Shown piece by piece: positions 8,888 to 17,228 of a stretch of 64,000 nucleotides of DNA (the first letter of the stretch is position 1; the number at the start of each line of letters is the position of its first letter). The position numbers and the translations under genes are program-made. This DNA comes from Flavivirga spongiicola (GTDB lineage: Bacteria; Bacteroidota; Bacteroidia; Flavobacteriales; Flavobacteriaceae). The stretch is taken from contig NZ_JAUOEO010000001.1 in the NCBI RefSeq assembly GCF_030540825.1, positions 841,001 through 905,000 on the forward strand, in the 5' to 3' direction. Under the pieces are notes generated by a model. It did not search any database, was not told the origin of the DNA, and saw only the letters and a program-made list of their open reading frames with translations.

Positions 8888-9022
8888 TACCGATATTTAT
8901 TTTTTATCATAGAACTCATCTAGTTTTTGCACTTATACAAGTTCACAAAAAACCTATAAGACAAAATTAGAGTCAACGACGGCTTTACACCATCAAATTA
9001 TTTGCTATTAATGATATTTTTT

Positions 9023-9051
9023 TTGCACCTACTGCGAATAAATTATCTTTG
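9023..9051 (+). promoter_or_regulatory. Bacteroidetes-type promoter of the AraC gene
   Basis: TTG at 9023-9025 and TATCTTTG (fits TAnnTTTG) at 9044-9051 are separated by 18 bp, which is the consensus layout. Transcription would begin near 9057, downstream of the ATG at 9049, so the real start must be the ATG at 9109. Confidence 0.7.
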
Positions 9052-9108
9052 ATGTTTATTTTTTGTATTTTTCGGTCCAATTTGTATTCTTTTCAACACT
9101 TATTTTCC

Positions 9109-9993
9109 ATGAAATTACATTTACTAAATAGAGATAGCTTAAAATACACTTCTTTTAGTACAGAAAAACATTCTTTCCCTTATTTTTTAAAAGTATGGCA
9201 CTACCACCCGGAATTGGAATTGGTGTTTTCTCAAAAAGGTAGTGGCACAAGGTTTGTTGGAGATAGTATCGAGCAATTCAATACAGGAGATATCGTACTA
9301 ATTGGGAAAAATTTACCACACATGTGGTTAAGTGACAAAGTCTATTTTGAAGCATCTCCCAAGCTTATTTCGGAATCTATTGTGTTTCATTTTAAAGAAG
9401 ATTTTTTGGGTGACGTTTTTTTTAAAACTCCTGAAATGGTTTCTATAGCTAAGCTTATTGAAAGATCAAAATACGGAATCAAATTTTTAAATACAGATAA
9501 GAAAATTGCACTTTTAATTGCTGAAACTTTAAATAAAAAGGGATTTGACAAAATGTGGAAATTCCTCAAGATTTTAGATTTATTATCTAAACATTCTGAT
9601 TATGAATTATTAGCTAGTAAAGGATACGTAGATACTAATGATTTACAGGACAATAAAAATTTCACCAAAGTATATGAGTATATTTTTAAAAACTTCAATT
9701 CTAAAATTAACCTAAATAGCGTTGCAAAAATTGCTCACATGAATGCTTCTGCGTTTAGCCGCTCTTTTAAAAGGTTAAATCATAAACCGTTTTCCAGATA
9801 CCTTAACGAAATTAGAATCGGATATGCTTGTAAACTATTGTTAGAAGAAAAATACAGTATTACTTTTATATGCTACGAATCCGGATATAACAACCTTTCC
9901 AATTTTAACAGACAATTCAAATTAATAACTGGTACAACTCCCAGTAACTATTTAACTCTAAGGAAAAATAGTATAGGCCTTTCTAAAGTATAA
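9109..9993 (+). CDS. AraC-family transcriptional regulator (cupin sensor + HTH)
   Basis: From the preferred start (MKLHLLNRDSLKYTSF) the protein has 294 residues. An in-frame ATG 60 nt earlier overlaps the promoter and would add an unlikely hydrophobic leader. The N-terminal half is a cupin ligand-binding domain (WHYHPELELVFSQKGSGTRFVGD; GDIVLIGKNLPHMW). The last 90-100 residues are a double helix-turn-helix of AraC type (LNSVAKIAHMNASAFSRSFK ... YESGYNNLSNFNRQFK, then GTTPSNY). It is divergent from the dehydrogenase/uxaB unit across a 220-bp gap and is the natural candidate to sense a hexonate or hexuronate and control that unit. Confidence 0.88.
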   Translation: MKLHLLNRDSLKYTSFSTEKHSFPYFLKVWHYHPELELVFSQKGSGTRFVGDSIEQFNTGDIVLIGKNLPHMWLSDKVYFEASPKLISESIVFHFKEDFLGDVFFKTPEMVSIAKLIERSKYGIKFLNTDKKIALLIAETLNKKGFDKMWKFLKILDLLSKHSDYELLASKGYVDTNDLQDNKNFTKVYEYIFKNFNSKINLNSVAKIAHMNASAFSRSFKRLNHKPFSRYLNEIRIGYACKLLLEEKYSITFICYESGYNNLSNFNRQFKLITGTTPSNYLTLRKNSIGLSKV

Positions 9994-10103
9994 TGAGTCT
10001 CATTTTTTTGAGATTTCTGATTTGAGGACTCTGTCACATTTTAACTGGGATAGACCACTAAACCTAATTATCTTAATTAAAATCGTATAGAGCCACTTGT
10101 ATC
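9994..10103. other. Convergent intergenic spacer after the AraC gene
   Basis: The AraC gene and the leftward phosphofructokinase unit converge here. A weak GTCTCA/TGAGAT hairpin (about 10003-10015) follows the AraC stop but lacks a proper T tail. Nothing else was recognised. Confidence 0.4.
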
Positions 10104-10226
10104 TTAAATTTTTAAACTCTTTAAATGGTTAAAAAGTTCTTCATATCTACAAAAAGTATCTTCTTTTAACTTTTGAGGGCTTTTAGTAATCATTTTACAT
10201 AGACATTCTACGTGGTTTTCCAGCAT
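10104..10226 (-). CDS. Small unidentified ORF downstream of the phosphofructokinase gene
   Basis: Forty codons run from the ATG at 10226 (MLENHVECLCKMITKSPQKL...). The frame stays open about 100 nt further upstream, to just inside the phosphofructokinase 3' end, with lysine-rich, well-formed codons (TTKFKNKKIKKQLALLIKGK). I do not recognise it. It may be a small helical protein, or the tail of a gene whose start was lost when it was joined to the phosphofructokinase gene. No start codon lies in the extended part. Confidence 0.3.
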   Translation of the reverse strand: MLENHVECLCKMITKSPQKLKEDTFCRYEELFNHLKSLKI

Positions 10227-10314
10227 GGGTTTATTGTAGCGTTCTTTTCCTTTAATAAGTAAAGCTAATTGTTTTTTAATCTTTTTATTTTTAAACTTTG
10301 TGGTTTCTAAATTC

Positions 10315-11535
10315 TTATCTAACCCAGTTCAATATTTTTTTGAAATCATATTCTTCTGGGTATTTTAAATATTTATTTACTTTTTTATAATCTGTTTCTT
10401 CTATATAGAAAAGATTTTTTATGAATAATTGTGTCATATCAGAATTGATTTCCACTAATCTTGGAGGTACTTTTCCTTGTTCGTCTTCAAAATCTTTTAA
10501 AAATAATGGGGTTATATCTCCATTTGAATTTGCACTAACGATGCATTCTGAATACCCTTGATCAAATAATTTCTTAACGCCAATGGCAAGTAGAGTACAC
10601 AATGTTAAATCAAAAGCAATTGGATTACAGCATCTTAATTCATATCCGATTTCAACAGGTCTTGATTTTACTTTTAATCCTAATTCCTTTAGTTTTATTT
10701 GCAATAAATAATTAAAAATGTGCGACTTGCTAACATTTCCAAGCTCTGGATGTCCATGATCATCATAGGTAAAATTAATCCCAGAATCTAGTATTTCCTC
10801 TTCTTCCATGAGATGAAAAACGCCTTCACTTATCATTACAACACCATATTCAACACCTTTTATTTTACTTTTAATAATTGACGAAATAATAAGATTAATT
10901 ATTTTATCAAATGTGATTTTTGTTTTGTTGAACATTTCCGGAATAATCATCATAGGAAAATGGCATGCTGAGGATATTCCAAATGCCAAATGACCAGCAG
11001 ACCTTCCCATTGCAGAAACAACAAACCAATTATCGCTTGTTCTAGCATCTTCATAAACAGTATTCCCAATGCGAACACCCTGGTCCTTCGCTGAATGAAA
11101 CCCAAACGTAGGATTCCTGTTTGGTAAAGGCAAATCATTATCTATAGTTTTAGGAACATGAATATGTGCCATTTTTAGTCCTTGTTTCAAAAGATATTTT
11201 GATAATCTATTTGCCGTAGAAGCTGTGTCATCTCCTCCAATAGTCACCAATAGTTTTACATTATATTTTAGAAAAAAATTGACTTTAAAATCATACTCTT
11301 TTGGTTTAAACCTACTCATAATTAACGTAGAACCTCCTTTGTTAAAAATACGATCTGCTTTATGAAAATCGAAAAATTCTAATAATGGATTATCAGATAA
11401 TAATCCTTGATAGCCATAATGCACACCAATAACCTCATAATCATCCTTAATAAAGGTTTTAGCCAAAGTACTTATCACAGTATTTATACCTGGAGCAGGT
11501 CCACCTCCACATATTATAACTACTGATTCTTTCAT
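10315..11535 (-). CDS. 6-phosphofructokinase, pyrophosphate-dependent type
   Basis: This 406-residue PfkA-superfamily enzyme phosphorylates fructose 6-phosphate, or runs the reverse reaction. The phosphoryl-donor loop reads GGDDT (100-104) and the catalytic loop PKTIDNDL (128-135). An Asp in the second position of GGDD, with PKTIDND, marks the PPi-using class rather than the ATP class (GGDG). MGRSAGHLA is the substrate-binding motif. It lies 91 nt behind the GH92 gene in the same direction and may be the last gene of the mannoside operon. A reversible PPi enzyme would suit a cell that moves carbon between glycolysis and gluconeogenesis. Donor preference is inferred from the motif. Confidence 0.82.
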   Translation of the reverse strand: MKESVVIICGGGPAPGINTVISTLAKTFIKDDYEVIGVHYGYQGLLSDNPLLEFFDFHKADRIFNKGGSTLIMSRFKPKEYDFKVNFFLKYNVKLLVTIGGDDTASTANRLSKYLLKQGLKMAHIHVPKTIDNDLPLPNRNPTFGFHSAKDQGVRIGNTVYEDARTSDNWFVVSAMGRSAGHLAFGISSACHFPMMIIPEMFNKTKITFDKIINLIISSIIKSKIKGVEYGVVMISEGVFHLMEEEEILDSGINFTYDDHGHPELGNVSKSHIFNYLLQIKLKELGLKVKSRPVEIGYELRCCNPIAFDLTLCTLLAIGVKKLFDQGYSECIVSANSNGDITPLFLKDFEDEQGKVPPRLVEINSDMTQLFIKNLFYIEETDYKKVNKYLKYPEEYDFKKILNWVR

Positions 11536-11626
11536 TTGTTTCTATTCGTTTTTTATTACAATTAATCTAAGTCTCAATATTATTCTATATTTTTTGTTAG
11601 CAATTAATGGCTTCTTTCAGAACTCC

Positions 11627-13930
11627 TCAATTTGAAGGAGTTGCTCCCATTTCAAAAGATAATACTCCTCCATTAATAACTTCTTTGTGCGTAATATAAT
11701 TTCTGTTCAACAAATTCCCATTCAGGGTAATAGATTGGACGATATAGTTCTCTTCACTTAAATTTTTAGCCTGAATTCTAAACTCCTTATCATTTGGAAG
11801 ATTAATAACGGCTTTTTTAAGTTGCGGAGCGCCTAAAATATATTTACCACCGCAAGGGTTTACTGGATAAAATCCTAATGAAGAAAACATATACCAAGAT
11901 GACATCTGGCCACAATCATCATTTCCCATTAACCCGTCTGGCTTATTGTGATAATAATCATCAACAAGAGTCTTTATTATTTTATCTGTTTTATATGGTT
12001 GATTGGTATATTTATATAGGTATGGAACATGATGACAAGGTTCGTTGCCATGCCAATACTGCCCCATAGTTCCATTAATTTTCCAAACCAATGTTTTAAC
12101 CTCTGGCTTAGAATTTGAATAAAACATCGAATCTAGTTTCTCAACAAAAACATCATTACCTCCCATTAGTTTCAACAAACCAGGAATATCATGTTGCACA
12201 TGAAATAGATAATGGTATGCATTTCCTTCCGTGAAATCTGAACCTTCCAACCATTCACCAACCACTTCAGAAACATCTACATCTTTTTTAAACTCTCCTT
12301 TCGAGTTTTTACCTCTCATAAAACCGCTTACCGGATCATAGACATTTTTATAATAGCTTGATCTATTTTTAAGAAAATCAGACTCTGCTTTCTTACCTAG
12401 TTTATCTGCAAATAATCCTGCACAATAATCATCATAAATATTCTCCAAAAGCCTCGAAACCGTTTCTCTACCATCATCTATGCTTGATAATTGAACATCG
12501 TACGGTATATAGCCAAAAGAATCGGTAAGTTCAACATGATTACGATAGTGAGGTAAAGTAACAGAACTCCAAATTGCATCAAAAGCTTGTTCATCGGTAT
12601 ATTGTGAGGGTTTTATCCCTTTTAGGTAGGCATCTACAAAGACAGGAACTGCATGGTTCCCAACCATAGTATGTGTTTCTTTACCCCATAATTGCCAACG
12701 TGGCAAATATTTATTTGCCTCTTTCGGGTTTTGAGGATCAATAGTCATATTGTTATAACTGTCTAACATTGAAGTAAGCATATCACTCACCAAATCAGGG
12801 CTTAAAATAGTGTACATTGGGTTTGCTGCCCTGTAGGTATCCCATAAAGATAATGTTGAATAATATTTTCCACAAGAAGCTTTTTCTACTTCATTTTCAG
12901 AATCCCGATATTTTCCGCCTACATCAGCAATATTATTCGGTTGAATATATAAATGATACAATGACGTATAAAATGCTGTTTTCTTACCCTCGTCTCCTTC
13001 AATCTCAATTTTTTTAAGAATATCATTCCATTTTTTATTGGTTTGTGTACGAATTTGATCAAAGCTATCCCATGAATTTATTTCAGATTCTAAGTTATCT
13101 TTAGCTTCCTTAATCCCAACTGTTGAAACTCCAATCTGAACCTCCAAAGTTTTGCTATCATCCATATCAAATTCAATGATGTAACGTGGCGCTTTCTCAT
13201 CCTTATTTCCAGGTGCTATTAGGCTTTGTTTTTTTACGATTCTCTTATTGAACTTTATCACATAAAATAAGTCTCTTTCCGCCCAAACACTTCCTTTTCT
13301 GTAGCCTACTAATGTGTAATCATCTCCAAATTGTTGAAATGCCTCAAGGACATTGCTAGCAATACTATTAATATCCCATGACACACCATATTGAAGATCA
13401 ACTAAGAGCCTAGCTGATTCTTGATTATCAAACAAATAGCGATGATAAGCAGTATGTTCAGTAGCAGTTAATTCTACATTTACCTGATTATCATCCAAAT
13501 AAACTTTATAATATCCAGGGGATGCTTTTTCGTTCTTTTTATTGTAAGTCGATCCAAAGTTAACACGAGATGATGGGTCTATATTTTTAATACAGTAAGG
13601 CATTAATAAAATATCTGACATTGACGGACATCCAACACCATTTAGGTGCGTTTGCGTGAATCCGATAATCTTTGGATCGTTGTATTGATAGCCCGTTACA
13701 TGATCCATTTCATATCCTTCATAATGCTCGGTATAAGACTCAGGGCTTACTTGTACCATACCCAATGGGGCTGTAGCTCCAGGAAAACAATGTCCTTCAT
13801 TCTGAGTTCCAATAAATGGATCAACAAATTGTGCATAATTAGTTTCTTTTTTTTCTGCCTGAGGCAAGCATGAAATGTTAAAACTTAGTATTGTAACAAA
13901 TCCAATTAAAATTATTTTCCTTCGTATCAT
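11627..13930 (-). CDS. GH92 alpha-mannosidase, lipoprotein
   Basis: This 767-residue protein belongs to glycoside hydrolase family 92, calcium-dependent exo-acting alpha-mannosidases that remove mannose from N-glycans and mannans. A lipoprotein signal ends at Cys21 (SFNISC). The mature protein opens with the family hallmark FVDPFIGTQNEGHCFPGATAP and carries the signature GNDDCGQMSSWYMFSSLGFY (669-688). Length is typical. It is the downstream partner of three GH38 genes, which makes alpha-mannoside the clear target of this operon. The linkage (1,2; 1,3; 1,6) cannot be told from sequence. Confidence 0.94.
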   Translation of the reverse strand: MIRRKIILIGFVTILSFNISCLPQAEKKETNYAQFVDPFIGTQNEGHCFPGATAPLGMVQVSPESYTEHYEGYEMDHVTGYQYNDPKIIGFTQTHLNGVGCPSMSDILLMPYCIKNIDPSSRVNFGSTYNKKNEKASPGYYKVYLDDNQVNVELTATEHTAYHRYLFDNQESARLLVDLQYGVSWDINSIASNVLEAFQQFGDDYTLVGYRKGSVWAERDLFYVIKFNKRIVKKQSLIAPGNKDEKAPRYIIEFDMDDSKTLEVQIGVSTVGIKEAKDNLESEINSWDSFDQIRTQTNKKWNDILKKIEIEGDEGKKTAFYTSLYHLYIQPNNIADVGGKYRDSENEVEKASCGKYYSTLSLWDTYRAANPMYTILSPDLVSDMLTSMLDSYNNMTIDPQNPKEANKYLPRWQLWGKETHTMVGNHAVPVFVDAYLKGIKPSQYTDEQAFDAIWSSVTLPHYRNHVELTDSFGYIPYDVQLSSIDDGRETVSRLLENIYDDYCAGLFADKLGKKAESDFLKNRSSYYKNVYDPVSGFMRGKNSKGEFKKDVDVSEVVGEWLEGSDFTEGNAYHYLFHVQHDIPGLLKLMGGNDVFVEKLDSMFYSNSKPEVKTLVWKINGTMGQYWHGNEPCHHVPYLYKYTNQPYKTDKIIKTLVDDYYHNKPDGLMGNDDCGQMSSWYMFSSLGFYPVNPCGGKYILGAPQLKKAVINLPNDKEFRIQAKNLSEENYIVQSITLNGNLLNRNYITHKEVINGGVLSFEMGATPSN

Positions 13931-14052
13931 TGTTTTTATGTTTCAGTATATATTAATTAGCGCAGGGGTCAGTAGACAATTTCATAAAGACTTACTACTA
14001 TGAGCTTTCTATTAAAAACGTTATATAACTACTTACTTCTATTACATAATAT

Positions 14053-17000
14053 TTACCAAACCACTTTTAAGGTTAAAAAATCCAATGCTGGTACAGTTAT
14101 TTTGCCCTTCAGATGTTCTCCTTGATTACCGTTTCTCATATTGTAACTGTACACACCTGATGGTTTTTTACTTTTCCAATCTAAGTCAACCAATTCATCT
14201 CTATCAGATAAAGAACGTAATCGTATTAATGCAGATTTACCATCTTCACTTGTTTTGAAAACAGTAGAAAACACTAAAGGATTACCTATAATTTCTAATA
14301 ATGATGTCTCATCTACCCCTTTTTCAATGGCTGATACAACTAGCGGTTGAAACTGCTCATTTCCAAAATGGTTAGCCAAAGCAATATTACTTTCAGTATT
14401 ATAAGGAAGGATAGCATATTTAAAACTATGTCTACCTTTTTGACTTAATTGAAAATTGGTATGCCAATGATTATTCATCGCCCAAGAATAGATTATACCA
14501 TTCGGCTCTAGTTTTGGCACCCACTCCTTAGATTCGGAAGCAGATCCAATAATATTAGCTCTAATGTCACCAACCTCAAATACAGGCACATCCAAGGAAG
14601 TCCAAGCCACACTTTTAGTTCCTTCAGAAATATCTACCCAACGCCTAACAGTAATCCAGTTTCTATTAGCTCCTAAAAGTTGTTCTTTATCTATTTCTAT
14701 TTTTCCCCATGGAATATCGGCTACCATTTTTGGGTTTTTCATATTGAAAGCAAAACCAAAATGAACACCTTCTTTATCCTTTATATCTATCTTATCAACA
14801 ATATTATTGATTTCAATATAGGGTTCATTCTTAATTACAGTAACCTCTCTAATTAATTTATTTGCTCCTTCTGCATCAGATTCTACAACTATTGTAGCCA
14901 CTAACGGTCCATTTTCTTTAATAGAGTATGCGCTATTACTTGTTCCAAAAGCTTTATCTGGACTATCGTTTCCTTTTAAGTATTTATAATTGTTAACCGA
15001 AAATCCGCTTCCTTGTTTTACAAACTCTTCACCATCTCTAACGATACTAGATATATCCCCTGTTTCATTATCAATAGTAACTTTTACTATACCATTATCT
15101 AAAACGTTCTCTTTCGCTAGGATTTCACTTGCTTTTTTATCTGTACGAGTCAAACGATACTTTTTTGTACCGTAAGCAGGAATATTTTTTACATAAAACA
15201 ATAGCTCTCCTGTTGAAAGTTTTTGTGATTCCACAAAAACACCTTTTTCGTTTAAAACACTATTATAATTTTTACTTTGTCCAGCAGGGACCTTTACGAC
15301 ACCAGAACGATTCCATGATAGTGTATTAAATACCCCAAAAACTTCACTATCTTTTTTTGCTACTGCATCTAAGGCCTCCAATAATAATTCTTGACTGAAT
15401 TTTTTAGACTTTTCAAAATGATCAAATTTCACATCTAAGATTTCACCTGAAAGTGGCTGCTGATCTGGTACCATATAACACCAGGTATGTTCTGTCCCTA
15501 GAATAACATTTCTCCATGCTTCATCAAATTTTTCTCTATTAACAGGGATTGTTGGTTTTAACATGGTCCACAAGGTTTCTGCCTGAAGCAAGCGTTCTTT
15601 TGTTTCTCTATTTATAGCGGTTTGCCTTGCAGCTGTTCCTAGACCGTCTGTCCAATGTTCTGTAAAATCCCCTTTTAATTCAGGTAGATCATCTCCATAC
15701 TTTCTTTCAAACGTTTTTAAAATATCCGTTGCTCCTGCAATCACTAATTTGGGGTATGCATATTCTTCATTCCAACTCTTAACTGCATCAGGTAAATCGG
15801 CATCTATAGGCGTGTTATCCGCCATGGCCCAAGACATTACAAAAATATCATATGGGTAATAATCAGATGCTTCTAATTGTGGAAGGATTTTATTTATATA
15901 TGGTTCTACAAAATTCTCCCGAGGATTTTCTGTTTTTACAATTTGCAATAGTTTTGATGGGTCTGTTTGACCTGCCATTTTAGGCCAGAATTTATGCCCT
16001 TTAATTAAGGCTCCGGGATTATAACTCCCAGCTTGTAAAAAGAGCATTTTATTTTTCCCTGTGACATCAGACCACCAAAAGGGTTTAAAACTATGTAATG
16101 TAGAACGTCCAACTCTATCATAACCATTATTAAACGAAAGACAGTATTTAATCCCCATTTTTGACGCCACGGGAACCACACCCCAAGTCATTCCGGGAAC
16201 ATCCACTTGTACCAACGTCTCAATAGGCTTTCCTGTTAGTTTTTCATATTTTTTGCCAAATTTTAGATATTCAATAAGCTCCTCTCCGTTAGTATCGCTT
16301 GTCATTATATTTGCATAGCCTGCATCTAAGCGGAGGTATCCTTTTTGAACACCTTCAATTATCATTTTCTTTTCTTCTTCTGAAGCTTTATTTAAATACC
16401 TTTCAACAGGCCAAAGACCTTCAGGGTTCCATAAATATTGTGATCCTTTAGGGTAGTTTGCTGTTTTTTCCCCTAACTTAATACCATTAACCAAATTACG
16501 AGTATGGATTATTTCACAATTCTTTTGAGTATTGGTATATCCAATATCTATATGTGAATGGGGATATAAATAAACCGTCCACAGCCTTTTTTTAGGGACT
16601 GTTATTTTTTTTGAAATTGATGTATCTCCTATTTTTATCGAAATATCAATAACATCATCTTGATTTACTGACAGCCCTTCTTCAAGTAATAATGAATATT
16701 CGTCAACCTCTTTTACTAAATCTAAAACATACCTCTTCTTATTTTTTTTCGATGTTAAGGCAACCTTCAATTTACCTGTATATGTGTTCTCCTTAAAAAC
16801 CAATTTTATTTCTCTACCTGCCTTACCATTTTCATGATATTTAAAATAAGGTTGTGTAACACAGGTAATACTATCGTTTATAATTGTTGTTAAACGCTTA
16901 TCTTCAGGCATGTTAAAAAAATCAGTAGACACATTACCTGTAAGGTTATTTGTAATCTTGTTTTCAAGTTCACCAGAATCATCAACCGCTACATTCGTTT

Positions 17001-17094
17001 CACCCTTTATTTTTTCGGTTTTATTAAAATTGCATGATATATTAAGCATCAAAGCACATATACCTAGAGTAAGTATTGATATTTTATTATTCAT
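14053..17094 (-). CDS. GH38-type alpha-mannosidase, lipoprotein (divergent subgroup)
   Basis: This 1013-residue protein has a lipoprotein signal ending at Cys21 (MLNISC). About 150 residues of beta-rich N-terminal extension precede the GH38 domain. Zinc ligands are seen in YPHSHIDIGY (His181, Asp183). The expected nucleophile is Asp298 in VQVDVPGMTW, and a further metal-site His is in TEHTWCYM. The C-terminal half is the beta-sandwich of GH38. It differs clearly from the other two GH38 proteins of this operon, so it probably has a different linkage preference. It stands between another GH38 gene (134 nt upstream, with a Tat-like mini-ORF in the gap) and GH92. Confidence 0.85.
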   Translation of the reverse strand: MNNKISILTLGICALMLNISCNFNKTEKIKGETNVAVDDSGELENKITNNLTGNVSTDFFNMPEDKRLTTIINDSITCVTQPYFKYHENGKAGREIKLVFKENTYTGKLKVALTSKKNKKRYVLDLVKEVDEYSLLLEEGLSVNQDDVIDISIKIGDTSISKKITVPKKRLWTVYLYPHSHIDIGYTNTQKNCEIIHTRNLVNGIKLGEKTANYPKGSQYLWNPEGLWPVERYLNKASEEEKKMIIEGVQKGYLRLDAGYANIMTSDTNGEELIEYLKFGKKYEKLTGKPIETLVQVDVPGMTWGVVPVASKMGIKYCLSFNNGYDRVGRSTLHSFKPFWWSDVTGKNKMLFLQAGSYNPGALIKGHKFWPKMAGQTDPSKLLQIVKTENPRENFVEPYINKILPQLEASDYYPYDIFVMSWAMADNTPIDADLPDAVKSWNEEYAYPKLVIAGATDILKTFERKYGDDLPELKGDFTEHWTDGLGTAARQTAINRETKERLLQAETLWTMLKPTIPVNREKFDEAWRNVILGTEHTWCYMVPDQQPLSGEILDVKFDHFEKSKKFSQELLLEALDAVAKKDSEVFGVFNTLSWNRSGVVKVPAGQSKNYNSVLNEKGVFVESQKLSTGELLFYVKNIPAYGTKKYRLTRTDKKASEILAKENVLDNGIVKVTIDNETGDISSIVRDGEEFVKQGSGFSVNNYKYLKGNDSPDKAFGTSNSAYSIKENGPLVATIVVESDAEGANKLIREVTVIKNEPYIEINNIVDKIDIKDKEGVHFGFAFNMKNPKMVADIPWGKIEIDKEQLLGANRNWITVRRWVDISEGTKSVAWTSLDVPVFEVGDIRANIIGSASESKEWVPKLEPNGIIYSWAMNNHWHTNFQLSQKGRHSFKYAILPYNTESNIALANHFGNEQFQPLVVSAIEKGVDETSLLEIIGNPLVFSTVFKTSEDGKSALIRLRSLSDRDELVDLDWKSKKPSGVYSYNMRNGNQGEHLKGKITVPALDFLTLKVVW

Positions 17095-17113
17095 TTTTTA
17101 TTATTTTTAATTT

Positions 17114-17206
17114 TTAGCCCACAGTCTGAGCATGACAATAATGGAACAATCCCATAAACGCAACTCCAGAAAGTCCAGTAGCTTTTATAAATTTTATTCT
17201 TTTCAT
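17114..17206 (-). pseudogene. Orphan 30-codon signal peptide (decayed Tat-type leader)
   Basis: The ATG at 17206 begins MKRIKFIKATGLSGVAFMGL, followed by FHYCHAQTVG and a stop. It closely resembles twin-arginine leaders of Bacteroidetes periplasmic enzymes (RRxFIK.TG), except that the second Arg is lost (RIKFIK). Nothing follows the cleavage site. It fills the gap between two GH38 genes. The simplest reading is the leftover start of a deleted secreted enzyme; a translated leader for the downstream GH38 is also possible. Confidence 0.5.
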
Positions 17207-17228
17207 ACTTGCATTTCAGTAACTCACA

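Noticed and set aside
9049..9108. Extended N-terminus of the AraC regulator from the ATG at 9049
   Set aside because: The promoter -7 box overlaps this ATG, and the extra residues are hydrophobic and unlike the family; the ATG at 9109 fits better.
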